From positions 1-64,000 of the forward strand of contig CAZIZN010000005.1 of assembly GCA_964543795.1 (NCBI GenBank): a stretch of DNA of 64,000 bases. The letters run 5' to 3'. The notes beneath the pieces are model-generated. The model made no database searches. It had not been told where the DNA came from and saw nothing but the letters and a program-made list of their open reading frames with translations. Below are positions 50,702 through 58,918 of this stretch, in pieces. Source of the stretch: JACKIC01 sp964543795. Its GTDB lineage: Bacteria > Planctomycetota > UBA1135 > UBA2386. Numbering within the stretch: the stretch's first letter is position 1; each line of letters opens with the position of its first letter. A program made the position numbers and the translations under genes.

Positions 50702-52240
50702 TCAGCGCACGAGCTTGCTGTAGCGGTAGTAGGCCTCGAGGGTCAGCACCAGGATCGCCGTGCTGTAGACGCGGCCACCGTCTTCGCCCCACGCGCCGAT
50801 CGGGTCCCACGAGCCGTAGAGGTTCTTCTTCGACGGGTCGCGGTGCTGGTTCTTGACCACCGCAGTCTCGAGCTTCTTCTGCCAGTCGGTCCAGATCGAG
50901 CCGCCGTACTGGAACAGCGCGTAGGTCGCGTAGTACCAGTAGTAGTGGTCGATCGTGCCGGCCTTGACGTCCCAGATCGGCGGCTTGCTGGCGATCAGCT
51001 TCGCCGCGGCGTTCATGATCGGCTTCTCCTTGGGGTCCTGGCCCATGAAGAACCGGCAGAACAGACCGACCGCGGTCATCGACTCACCCTTCTCGACGGG
51101 GAAGCGCGTGCCGTGGTCGCCGGGCTTGCGCGAGCTCGGTTCGCCCTGCTTGCTGTAGCCGTGGCGCCCGGTCGGGTCCGAGACCTGATCGAGCCAGGTC
51201 GCGCACAGATCCAGCGCGGCCTTGTTGATCTCGAGCCCGAAGAACTCGCCGGACTCGTAGGCCATGATGCACCAGCCCGTGACCGACGTGTCGTTGTCGT
51301 TGTCGCGCGGCTGGTAGCGCCACACGGCGTACGGGTTGCGGTGCGACTCGAGGTAGTTGATGCCCTTCTGCGCGTTGGGCTTCAGCAGCTTGTAGTTCGA
51401 CAGGCCGTAGGCCTCGCACATCGCGTACGCCGCGATCGCGTGGTTGTAGATGAAGTCGTGCGAGCTGTTGGTGCCGAACAGGCCGGTGTCCGGGTTCTGC
51501 TGTTCACGCAGCCAGGTGATGCCCTTCTTGATGACGTCCTTGTAGGGGCCGCTGCGCATCGTGCTGCCGTCGCCGAGGAAGGCGAGCAGTGCGAGGCCGG
51601 TGTTGCCGACGTCGTGCACGGGGTTGCCCGGGCCGTCGCAGGTCGGACCACCCTCAGGGGTGTCGTGCTTCATGAACTGGTCGCTGTCCCACTTGCCGTC
51701 CTCGTCCTGGTGGTTCTTGAGCCACTGCAGGCCGGCGTCGATCGCCGCCGCATAGGACTTGCCACCGCCCTTGCCGCCCTTGCCACCGCCACGGCCGCCG
51801 TAGCGGCCGCCCGCGCCGCCGCCGAGACCGACCGCGGAGTTCCACTGGTTGGAGTCGAAGGCCGACTCCTTCGCGGTGCTCTCGCTCTCGATGTTGTCGA
51901 ACGCCTCGTTCTGCTGCTCGGTGATCTGGGTCTCGTTGATGACGACCTCTTCGGGCGTCTCTTCGGGCTTGGTCTCCGGCGGCGGCGGGGGAGGCGGCTC
52001 CTCGACCTTCGTCTCCTGCTGGATGTCCATCTCGACGACCTTCTCGGGCTTCTTCTTCTCGTCGCCGGGGAAGAACACGTAGAGGAGCACGAGGAGAACC
52101 GCGTGCAGCGCGGCGGACAGGGCGAGCCACGGCGCGTGCCGGATCTGCTCAGCCATCATGTCCTGGAAGGTGACCTCGCTCTCCCAGATGGGGGCAGCGT
52201 TGGACTGGACTTTGATCTTGGTCGGGTCGATTTGGGCCAT
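50702..52240 (-). CDS. TonB-like N-terminus fused to prenyltransferase-type repeat domain
   Basis: The 512-residue protein has a TM helix (about 37-56, PWLALSAALHAVLLVLLYVF), an acidic/Pro-rich periplasmic spacer (EEPPPPPPPETKPEETPEE), a Gly-rich linker, and from about residue 165 a squalene-cyclase/prenyltransferase alpha-toroid (AIDAGLQWLKNHQDEDGKWD, VGNTGLALLAFLGDGSTMRS, TGWCIMAYESGEFFGLEIN, AVGLFCRFFM, YYWYYATYALFQYGG). This fusion is typical of planctomycetes. No QxxDGSW cyclase aspartate motif is seen, so enzymatic activity is doubtful. Confidence 0.82.
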   Translation of the reverse strand: MAQIDPTKIKVQSNAAPIWESEVTFQDMMAEQIRHAPWLALSAALHAVLLVLLYVFFPGDEKKKPEKVVEMDIQQETKVEEPPPPPPPETKPEETPEEVVINETQITEQQNEAFDNIESESTAKESAFDSNQWNSAVGLGGGAGGRYGGRGGGKGGKGGGKSYAAAIDAGLQWLKNHQDEDGKWDSDQFMKHDTPEGGPTCDGPGNPVHDVGNTGLALLAFLGDGSTMRSGPYKDVIKKGITWLREQQNPDTGLFGTNSSHDFIYNHAIAAYAMCEAYGLSNYKLLKPNAQKGINYLESHRNPYAVWRYQPRDNDNDTSVTGWCIMAYESGEFFGLEINKAALDLCATWLDQVSDPTGRHGYSKQGEPSSRKPGDHGTRFPVEKGESMTAVGLFCRFFMGQDPKEKPIMNAAAKLIASKPPIWDVKAGTIDHYYWYYATYALFQYGGSIWTDWQKKLETAVVKNQHRDPSKKNLYGSWDPIGAWGEDGGRVYSTAILVLTLEAYYRYSKLVR

Positions 52241-52565
52241 GGTGGCTCCTGGGACTACCTGAGGCTCCTGGGACTACCTGGGGACGAGACAGGCGCGCCG
52301 ACCCGTCACCGTGGTGGGATGCACCGTGAGGTGGCGGGGAAGCGCTCGCGCCGCGGCCGCTGCAACGTCGGCCACCGGCCACAGGTTCAAGAGGGGGCGC
52401 GAAAGTAGAGCGACCGGGCTGCGGACCCGCAACCGGTAGCCGCGGGGGCGCCGCCGTCCAAGTGCCGCTCTCCGGGAGCCGCTGTCTGGGGAGCCGCTGT
52501 TCGGGGAGCCGGTGCCCGGGAGCCGTGTCCAGGAGCCGGTGCCGTCAACCGTGTCCGGGCGACGC
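52241..52565. other. Intergenic region with two kinds of tandem repeats
   Basis: No gene is seen. Near 52244-52280 a unit of about 18 bases (GGCTCCTGGGACTACCTG) occurs twice in tandem, close to the start of the TonB-prenyltransferase gene. From 52460 to 52560 there is a separate minisatellite. Confidence 0.5.
52460..52560. repeat. Degenerate 13-15-bp minisatellite downstream of surA-like gene
   Basis: About seven imperfect units with the core (G)GGAGCC-G(C/G)TG follow each other. The last copies read GGTGCCCGGGAGCC and GGTGCCGTCAACC, the same family as the 14-bp array at 53587-53670 on the other side of the neighbouring gene. Confidence 0.6.
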
Positions 52566-53573
52566 CTACTGCGGCCGGATCCGGACGACCTCGGTGCGGG
52601 CGGCAGCTCGCTCGAGGGCCTGTTGGCGCAGTTCCCCGATCACCTTGTCGAGGCCGATGCGGCGCAGCTGGACCTGGACCGCCGGGTCTTCGAAGCGCCC
52701 GTTCATCGCGGGCTCGAAGCGCAGTACCTTGGCGACCTGCAGCCCAGCCGGAGAGGTCATCGGGGCCGAGACGTTGCCTTGCGGTCCGGCGAGCGCGAAC
52801 CGGGTCAGCTCGAGTTCGGGGTCGAGGGTGCTGGCGTCGTTCTCGCCGAGCGAGAGGGCGCCCGGGAAGCGGTCCGCCACGGCCCGGCTCGTCAGATCCT
52901 CCTTGCGCCACAGTTCGATCGCGGCGGCGGCCTGCTCGGCAGCCTGGTCGCCGCGGAACACGACCGCGCCCACGATCGCCATCGCCGGCCGCACGAAGCG
53001 ATCGATCTCGCGGTGGTAGAGCTCCTGCATCATGCGCGGGGTCAGGAACAGGTTCTGCTGCTTCTGCAGGCGCGCCCGGATCGACAGCTCTTCGGCGAAG
53101 TCGCGCATCTTCTCGGCGCGCTGCTCGCGCTCGAAGGACTGCCAGGTGCGGCCCTGACGCTGCAGCTCCTGACTGAACTTCTGCTCAGTGCCCAGGTTGC
53201 GCACTTGTTCGGCCGCCTCGCGACGCAGTTCGTCCTGGAACAGGCTCTCGATCATCGCCGGGTCGGCCAGGCCGAGCGTCTTCGCGGCCTGGGCCATCGT
53301 CCGGTCCTGGATCAGCTTGTTGAGTTCGGCCTGGACCAGGTAGGCGCGTTCCTCGTTCGTCAGGCGGCGTTGCTGCTTGCTTTCGATCGTGCGAGCACTG
53401 ACACCGAACAGGGTGCGCAGTTCGCTGAGCATGATCACGTCGTCGTTGACCGTGGCGACCACCGTGTCGACGCGGATGCCGGCGCGCGGATCGGCGCCGC
53501 CTGCCGGGCGCTCCTGGGCCGTCGTGGGCGAACACAGGGCCGAGACGAGCAGCGGGATCGTCAGCAAGCGCAT
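52566..53573 (-). CDS. SurA/PpiC-like periplasmic peptidyl-prolyl isomerase
   Basis: The 335-residue protein has a signal peptide (1-19), the SurA N-terminal segment (DTVVATVNDDVIMLSELRTL), a helical chaperone part (ELNKLIQDRTMAQAAKTLGL; MMQELYHREIDRFVRPAMAI) and a parvulin-like C-terminal half (ALSLGENDASTLDPELELTR, VSAPMTSPAGLQVAKVLRFE). It probably assists outer-membrane or secreted protein folding. It is flanked on both sides by related short tandem repeats. Confidence 0.8.
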   Translation of the reverse strand: MRLLTIPLLVSALCSPTTAQERPAGGADPRAGIRVDTVVATVNDDVIMLSELRTLFGVSARTIESKQQRRLTNEERAYLVQAELNKLIQDRTMAQAAKTLGLADPAMIESLFQDELRREAAEQVRNLGTEQKFSQELQRQGRTWQSFEREQRAEKMRDFAEELSIRARLQKQQNLFLTPRMMQELYHREIDRFVRPAMAIVGAVVFRGDQAAEQAAAAIELWRKEDLTSRAVADRFPGALSLGENDASTLDPELELTRFALAGPQGNVSAPMTSPAGLQVAKVLRFEPAMNGRFEDPAVQVQLRRIGLDKVIGELRQQALERAAARTEVVRIRPQ

Positions 53574-53586
53574 CGGCGCATGATGC

Positions 53587-53670
53587 GGTGCCGAGGAGCC
53601 GGTGCCAAGGAGCCGGTGCAGACGAACCGGTGCCGACGAACCGGTGCCGACGAACCGGTGTCGCGGTCGC
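53587..53670. repeat. Six 14-bp tandem repeats in a divergent promoter region
   Basis: Units begin at 53587, 53601, 53615, 53629, 53643 and 53657. The fourth and fifth are identical (GGTGCCGACGAACC); the others differ at a few positions. The array fills most of the space between the surA-like gene and the SDR gene, so it must overlap or neighbour their promoters. Confidence 0.85.
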
Positions 53671-53716
53671 GCCTCGGCGTTTGCATTCGGTGCGGCCAGC
53701 GCGTTCGCTTGCGCCG

Positions 53717-54466
53717 ATGACGTCCCGCACCGGAACCTGCATCGTCGTCGGCGCGTCGTCGGGCATCGGCGTCGCCGTCGCCCGCCGCCTCGCCCTGTCG
53801 GGGCGCAAGGTGGCGATGCTGGCGCGGCGCGAAGCGGACCTGCGGGCGCACGCCGCCGGCATCGACGACGCCCTGGGCCGCCAGGCGGCGTTTCCCTACG
53901 TGCACGACGCCGCGGACCTCGATGCGGCCGAACCGCTGTTCGCCCGCATCGAGCAGGAGCTCGGCGAGGTCGACGAACTGCACTACGTGGCGGGCGTGAT
54001 GCCCGAGGTCGGACCCGACGAGTTCGACCTCGCCAAGGACCGGCTGCAGGTGCAGGTGAACATGCTCGGCTGCATCGCCTGGGGCAACGCGGCGGCGCGA
54101 CGTTTCTCGGCGCGTGGCAGGGGCTGCATCGTCGGCGTCAGTTCCGTGGCGCAGGACCGCGGCCGGATCGGCCGGCCGGTCTACAACGCCAGCAAGGCCG
54201 GCATGGACACGTATCTGGAGGCGCTGCGCAACCGCTTGTGGCGCCGCGGGGTGCGCGTCATCACGATCCGGCCGGGCTTCGTCGAGACGCCGATGACCGC
54301 GGGGCTGCGGCTGCGCGGCGCGATCCCCGCCGACAAGGCGGCCGAACTCATCCTGCGCGCGCGCGACGCCGAGTCCGCGATCGCCTACGTGCCGGGCAAG
54401 TGGCGGCTGATCATGTTCGTGATCCGCAACATCCCGTCGTTCGTGTTCCGCCGCCTGTCGATCTGA
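53717..54466 (+). CDS. DprE2-like short-chain dehydrogenase
   Basis: The 249-residue SDR has CIVVGASSGIGVAVARRLAL (cofactor), the serine of GVSSVAQDR and the YNASK catalytic pair (PVYNASKAGMDTYLEALRNR), then ITIRPGFVETPMTAG. The C-terminal YVPGKWRLIMFVIRNIPSFV is as in DprE2-like decaprenylphosphoryl-ribose 2'-epimerase partners. A DprE1-like oxidase lies two genes downstream, which supports a two-step epimerase pair. Confidence 0.8.
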   Translation: MTSRTGTCIVVGASSGIGVAVARRLALSGRKVAMLARREADLRAHAAGIDDALGRQAAFPYVHDAADLDAAEPLFARIEQELGEVDELHYVAGVMPEVGPDEFDLAKDRLQVQVNMLGCIAWGNAAARRFSARGRGCIVGVSSVAQDRGRIGRPVYNASKAGMDTYLEALRNRLWRRGVRVITIRPGFVETPMTAGLRLRGAIPADKAAELILRARDAESAIAYVPGKWRLIMFVIRNIPSFVFRRLSI

Positions 54467-54475
54467 GGAGCTGCC

Positions 54476-55126
54476 GTGAGTTCGTCGCCGTCGCCTTCCC
54501 TGCTCTCGCTCGTGCTCTGGCCGGCCGTGATCACGACGCTCGTCTCGGTCGCGCGCGTCTGGGCCGAGGTCTCGGGCCGGCTCGACGCGGCATCGGGCGG
54601 CGGCGGCGCCTGGCTCGGCATCACGTGGCTGATCTTCGTGTTCGGTGCGTGGTTCGGCTGGCGCCTCGCGCGCGGCGGCGACGCGCCGCGGCTGCGGCCG
54701 GCGGCGCTCTGGTACGTGGCCGGCCTCGCCGCGGTGATCGGTACGTTCGCCTTCCTGGCCAAGGACGCCGACCTCAACGACACCAGCGAGGCGGGGCAGC
54801 AGGCGCTGCGTTCGATCGCACAGACCATCGCCGTGGTCGCTCTGGCCGCTGCGGCGGCGTCGCTGCTGATCTGGACGCGGCTGGGTCTCGCGCTGTTCGT
54901 CTACGGCCTCTGTGCGCGCCTCGTCGTGCTGGGCATCACCTGGCTCGCCAAGGTGCGGGGCTGGGACACGCACTACACGAAGCTCGGGCCGGCCGGATTC
55001 GAGACCGACCTCGCGCGCACGCTCGAGGCGACCAGCGTGGCGCAGCTCGGATTCTGGGTGCCGTTCACGGTGCTGGCGGGTGGCCTGTGCGGCAGCCTCG
55101 CTTCGCTGCTCGCGCGCCGCAAGTGA
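54476..55126 (+). CDS. Integral membrane protein between DprE2- and DprE1-like genes
   Basis: The 216-residue product has about five hydrophobic helices (LVLWPAVITTLVSVARVW, WLGITWLIFVFGAWFGWRLA, AALWYVAGLAAVIGTFAFLA, TIAVVALAAAAASLLIW, LGFWVPFTVLAGGLCGSLAS). GTG start nine bases after the SDR gene. No family recognised; its place between two polyprenyl-sugar enzyme genes suggests lipid-linked sugar handling. Confidence 0.65.
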   Translation: MSSSPSPSLLSLVLWPAVITTLVSVARVWAEVSGRLDAASGGGGAWLGITWLIFVFGAWFGWRLARGGDAPRLRPAALWYVAGLAAVIGTFAFLAKDADLNDTSEAGQQALRSIAQTIAVVALAAAAASLLIWTRLGLALFVYGLCARLVVLGITWLAKVRGWDTHYTKLGPAGFETDLARTLEATSVAQLGFWVPFTVLAGGLCGSLASLLARRK

Positions 55127-55143
55127 ACCCGCCGCCGCACCCG

Positions 55144-55171
55144 ATGACGGACCGACGATGACGGACCGACG
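55144..55171 (+). repeat. Tandem 14-bp start-site duplication before the DprE1-like gene
   Basis: ATGACGGACCGACG occurs twice in tandem and is followed by ATGACGACG, the start of the oxidase. Each unit codes for MTDRR and a stop, and each stop overlaps the next ATG (ATGA). Two five-codon mini-ORFs therefore lead into the gene by overlapping stops and starts. Confidence 0.8.
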
Positions 55172-56599
55172 ATGACGACGACCACGGGGCTGCTCTGGCG
55201 CGACGAGGACGTGCGCGGCTTCGGCATGGCGCTGGGCGGGCCGGGCAAGGTGTTCCGGCCGACGACGGTCGAGCAGGTTGCCGCGGCGTTCGCCGACGTG
55301 CGGGCGCGCGGCGGCAGTCTCGCGCTGCGCGGCGCCGGCCGCAGCTACGGCGACGCGGCGACGAGCCGCGACGGCTACGTGCTCGACCTGTCGCGCATGA
55401 ACCGGATGCTCGGGTTCGATCCCGCGACCGGCGTGGCCACCGTCGAGCCCGGCGTCACGGTGCGCGACCTCTGGCGCCAGGCGATCGGCTTCGGCTACTG
55501 GCCCAGGGTCGTCAGCGGCACCGCGGCCGTGTCGATGGGCGGTGCTGCGGCGATGAACATCCACGGCAAGAACAACTACGCGCTCGGCTCGTTCGGCGAG
55601 TGCGTGCGTTCGTTCGATCTGCTGACGCCGCGCGGGGACCTCGTGCACGTGACGCGCGAGAGCGATCCCGAACTGTTCCACGCCGCGATCTCGGGCTTCG
55701 GCATGCTCGGCTGCATGACGCGCCTCGAGGTGGAGACCAAGCGCGTACACAGCGGTCGCCTGCGCGTCTGGGGCATCGTCGCACGCGATCTGGCGCACAA
55801 CCTGCAGATCCTCGAGGACCTGCGCGGCACCGCGGACTACCTCGTCTCGTGGCTCGACCTGCACGCGCGCGGGGCCGCGCTCGGCCGCGGACTCATGCAC
55901 CGCGCCGACCAGCTGGCACCCGGCGAGGATCCCGAAGGCCTGCTCTGGTACGACCCCGCCCTGCAGGACGTGCCGACGACGATGTTCGGCGCGGTGCCCA
56001 AGGGTTGGCTGTGGCCCGGCATGTGGTGCGCGCTGCACATGGGCCAGGTCGGGCTCGTCAACGCGCTGAAGTTCCGCGCCGGCCACCTCGAGGCGCGCGG
56101 TTCGCCCTACCTGCAGACGCACGGCGCGTTCCACTTCCTGCTCGACTACGTGCCGCGCTGGGAGTGGATGACGAAGCCCGGCGGGCTGATCCAGTTCCAG
56201 CCCTTCGTACCCGCAGCCGCGGGCGAACGCGTGCTGCGCACGATCGTCGAACGCTGCCAGCAGGCGGGCCACGTGCCGTACCTCGGCGTGTTGAAGCGGC
56301 ACCGGCCCGATCCGTTCCTGATGACGCACGCCGTCGACGGCTACTCGCTGGCGATGGACTTCGCGGTCAGCACGAACGACGCGCGGCGCCAGGATCTGTG
56401 GCGGCTGTGCCAGCAGCTCGCCGAACTCGTGCTCGAAGCGGGCGGGCGCTTCTACTACGCGAAGGACGCCGTGCTGCTGGCGTCGTCGTTCGAGCGCGTG
56501 CACGGCGGCGAGGCCGTGGCGCGGTTCCGGGCGCAGAAGGCGAAGTGGGATCCGGACCGGCTGCTGCAGACGGATCTGTCGCGGCGGCTCGGGGTCTGA
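55172..56599 (+). CDS. DprE1-like FAD-linked oxidoreductase
   Basis: The 475-residue protein is of the vanillyl-alcohol-oxidase fold: SLALRGAGRSYGDAATSRDG (FAD), VVSGTAAVSMGGAAAMNIHG, and the C-terminal RFYYAKDAVLLASSFERVHG (with the Lys of the active site). In mycobacterial DprE1 the drug-targeted Cys lies in NICVDFP; the aligned stretch here is YSLAMDFAV, so Ala replaces Cys. With the DprE2-like gene it probably epimerises a polyprenyl-phospho-ribose or a similar sugar. Confidence 0.82.
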   Translation: MTTTTGLLWRDEDVRGFGMALGGPGKVFRPTTVEQVAAAFADVRARGGSLALRGAGRSYGDAATSRDGYVLDLSRMNRMLGFDPATGVATVEPGVTVRDLWRQAIGFGYWPRVVSGTAAVSMGGAAAMNIHGKNNYALGSFGECVRSFDLLTPRGDLVHVTRESDPELFHAAISGFGMLGCMTRLEVETKRVHSGRLRVWGIVARDLAHNLQILEDLRGTADYLVSWLDLHARGAALGRGLMHRADQLAPGEDPEGLLWYDPALQDVPTTMFGAVPKGWLWPGMWCALHMGQVGLVNALKFRAGHLEARGSPYLQTHGAFHFLLDYVPRWEWMTKPGGLIQFQPFVPAAAGERVLRTIVERCQQAGHVPYLGVLKRHRPDPFLMTHAVDGYSLAMDFAVSTNDARRQDLWRLCQQLAELVLEAGGRFYYAKDAVLLASSFERVHGGEAVARFRAQKAKWDPDRLLQTDLSRRLGV

Positions 56600-56885
56600 G
56601 CCCGGGCGGGCCCGCGCCGCATCCCCCCTTGCGTGCTCGACCTCAGGCCGTATCCTTCCCCACGTCGCAGGGCGACCCGAATCTCCCTCCGACAGCTGCG
56701 TCGATCGCCGATCGCCCGGTCTCAAGTCGAGCCCGGTCGGCGCCGATGCAGGGGACGTTCGTCGTGCCGATGCACAGTCGTGGCGGAACCCGCCATGACA
56801 TCGCAGTCCGACCGGACACCCCTTCCCCGTTGTTTCACGCGCGTCCCCGGCGGATCGCCGCAGCGCGCATCGAGAATCGTTCTAC

Positions 56886-58088
56886 GTGAGTTTCGCCAAG
56901 CTAGGGCTCAAGGAGCCCATCCTCCGCGGCGTCGCCGCGGCCGGCTACGAACAGCCGACCGACATCCAGGCCAGCGCCATCCCCAAGATCCTGCGCGGGG
57001 TCGAACTGATCGGCCTGGGCCAGACCGGCAGCGGCAAGACCGCCGCCTTCGGCCTGCCGATGCTCGACCGCCTCTGCGGCGGCGAGCCGGGCCTGCGCGG
57101 CCTCGTCATCGTGCCGACGCGCGAATTGTGCGTGCAGGTCGCCGAGAACCTGCGCACCTACGCGGCCTTCTCCGGCCTGCACGTCTGCACCGCGTTCGGC
57201 GGCGTCGACATGTCGATCCAGGAGAGCGCGTTCAAACGCGGTCTCGACGTGCTCGTCGCCTGCCCCGGCCGTCTCATCGACCACCTCGAGCGCCGCAACA
57301 TCTCGCTCGAGAAGGTGCAGATGGTCGTGCTCGACGAGAGCGACCGCATGCTGGACATGGGCTTCATGCCGCAGATCCGGCGCGTGTTCCTGCGACTGCC
57401 CCAGGAGCGTCAGAACCTGATGTTCTCGGCGACGATGCCGAACGAGGTCGAAGCGCTCGTCAAGGACTTCCTGCCGCACGCCGAACGCGTGCAGATCGGT
57501 TCGCGCAGCCAGGCGGCGAAGACGATCCAGCACCGCTTCGCCAGCGTCGCGAGCGCCGACAAGCAGCGCGCGCTCGAGGCCCTGCTGCGCCAGGAGGACG
57601 GCAAGGTGCTGATCTTCGTCAACAAGAAGATCGGCTGCGAGAAGCTCGGCAACTCGCTCAAGCGCGCGGGCCTGCCGGCCGACTCGATCCACGGCGACAA
57701 GGGCGCCGAGGCGCGCCACGCCTGCCTGCAGTCGTTCTCGCGCGGCAAGGTGCGGTTCCTCGTCGCGACCGACGTGGCGGCGCGCGGCATCGACGTCGAC
57801 GACGTCATGCTCGTCGTCAACTACGACTTCCCGCTCGGGCTCGAGGACTACATCCACCGCACCGGGCGTACGGGTCGCGCGGGCCGCAGCGGCCGCGCCC
57901 TGTCGCTGGTGGCACCGTCCGAACGACGCCTCTACGAAGTGGTGGCCGCGCACCTGGCCGGCAAGAAGGTCGAGAACGCGCCGAAGGCGCCCGGCCGCGG
58001 CTACGGCATGCCAAAGGGGCGAGGTGGTGCGGCCGGCGGGCGCGGCAAGCGCGGCCGTCAACGCGGCGCCGTCGCCGCCGCCTCCTGA
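56886..58088 (+). CDS. DEAD-box RNA helicase with DESD motif II
   Basis: The 400-residue helicase has the Q motif (GYEQPTDIQASAIP), Walker A GQTGSGKT, PTRELCVQ, motif II as VLDESDRMLDMGF (DESD, not DEAD), SAT, and HRTGRTGRAGRSG. It ends in a basic Gly/Arg-rich RNA-binding tail. GTG start. The 286-base leader (56600-56885) holds no gene and may carry regulatory RNA structure, as for cold-inducible helicases, but none was identified. Its end overlaps the convergent ABC gene by 31 bases. Confidence 0.9.
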   Translation: MSFAKLGLKEPILRGVAAAGYEQPTDIQASAIPKILRGVELIGLGQTGSGKTAAFGLPMLDRLCGGEPGLRGLVIVPTRELCVQVAENLRTYAAFSGLHVCTAFGGVDMSIQESAFKRGLDVLVACPGRLIDHLERRNISLEKVQMVVLDESDRMLDMGFMPQIRRVFLRLPQERQNLMFSATMPNEVEALVKDFLPHAERVQIGSRSQAAKTIQHRFASVASADKQRALEALLRQEDGKVLIFVNKKIGCEKLGNSLKRAGLPADSIHGDKGAEARHACLQSFSRGKVRFLVATDVAARGIDVDDVMLVVNYDFPLGLEDYIHRTGRTGRAGRSGRALSLVAPSERRLYEVVAAHLAGKKVENAPKAPGRGYGMPKGRGGAAGGRGKRGRQRGAVAAAS

Positions 58089-58861
58089 CCGTCGCCGAGC
58101 AGCGCGCGGGCCACGGCCGTCGGATTGCTCGCCTTGACGAGCGTGCGGAACACGGCGTCGAGCGTCGATCCGTCGGCGGCGCCGGAGCGCTGGCGCAGTT
58201 CGGCCGCGGTGCCGGCGGCGATCAGCTGCCCCTTGTCGAGGATCGCGATGCGGTGGGCGATCGACTCGACGACGTCGAGCATGTGACTGCAGTAGAGCAC
58301 GGCGCCGCCGCGGGCGGCGAACTCGCGCATCAGCTCCTTGACGACGAGCGTCGTGGTGACGTCGAGCCCCGACAGCGGTTCGTCGAACACCAGCAACTGC
58401 GGAGCGGTGAGCAGGGTGGCGCTGATCGACACCTTCTGCAGCATGCCCTTGCTGAAGCCGGCCATCGGTTCGCCGGCGCGCGGCAGCAGCCCGAAGCCGT
58501 CGAGCAGTCGTTCGCCGCGCGCACGGATGGTCCTGTCGTCGAGATCGAAGAGCCGACCCTTGAGGTGCAGGAACTCCCACGGCGTCAACGCTTCGTAGAG
58601 GCGCGCCACCTCGGGCAGGTAGCCGATGCGGCGGCGCGCGGCGTTCGGGTCGGCGAGCGCGTCGACGCCGCAGACCGTCACCGCGCCGGCGTCGGGCCGC
58701 AGCAGGCCGACGAGGCACTTGACCGTCGTCGACTTGCCCGCGCCGTTCGGGCCGAGCAGGGCCAGGATCTCGCCGGCGGCGATGTCGAGATCGAGCCCGT
58801 GCAACGCGACGTGGTCGCCGTAGGCCTTGCGCAGGCCGCGGAGCTGCAACATGACGCCCAT
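58058..58861 (-). CDS. ABC transporter ATP-binding protein
   Basis: The ATPase has Walker A LLGPNGAGKSTTVKCL, Q-loop YLPEVARLYEALTPWEFLHL, signature FSKGMLQKV and Walker B LLVFDEPLSGLD. This resembles ATPases of ABC-2 type export systems (NatA/CcmA/Nod-like). The permease gene is not next to it; the frames downstream lie in the helicase gene. An ATG at 58861 is used; MLQL three codons later is equally possible. Confidence 0.85.
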   Translation of the reverse strand: MGVMLQLRGLRKAYGDHVALHGLDLDIAAGEILALLGPNGAGKSTTVKCLVGLLRPDAGAVTVCGVDALADPNAARRRIGYLPEVARLYEALTPWEFLHLKGRLFDLDDRTIRARGERLLDGFGLLPRAGEPMAGFSKGMLQKVSISATLLTAPQLLVFDEPLSGLDVTTTLVVKELMREFAARGGAVLYCSHMLDVVESIAHRIAILDKGQLIAAGTAAELRQRSGAADGSTLDAVFRTLVKASNPTAVARALLGDGQEAAATAPR

Positions 58862-58918
58862 CTTGGCGGGCAGACCCTTGTGCGATCCAGGGGGGCGCGT
58901 CGTAATCCCCGTCCCCGC

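Noticed and set aside
53587..53670. CRISPR array
   Set aside because: 14-bp units are directly joined without spacers.
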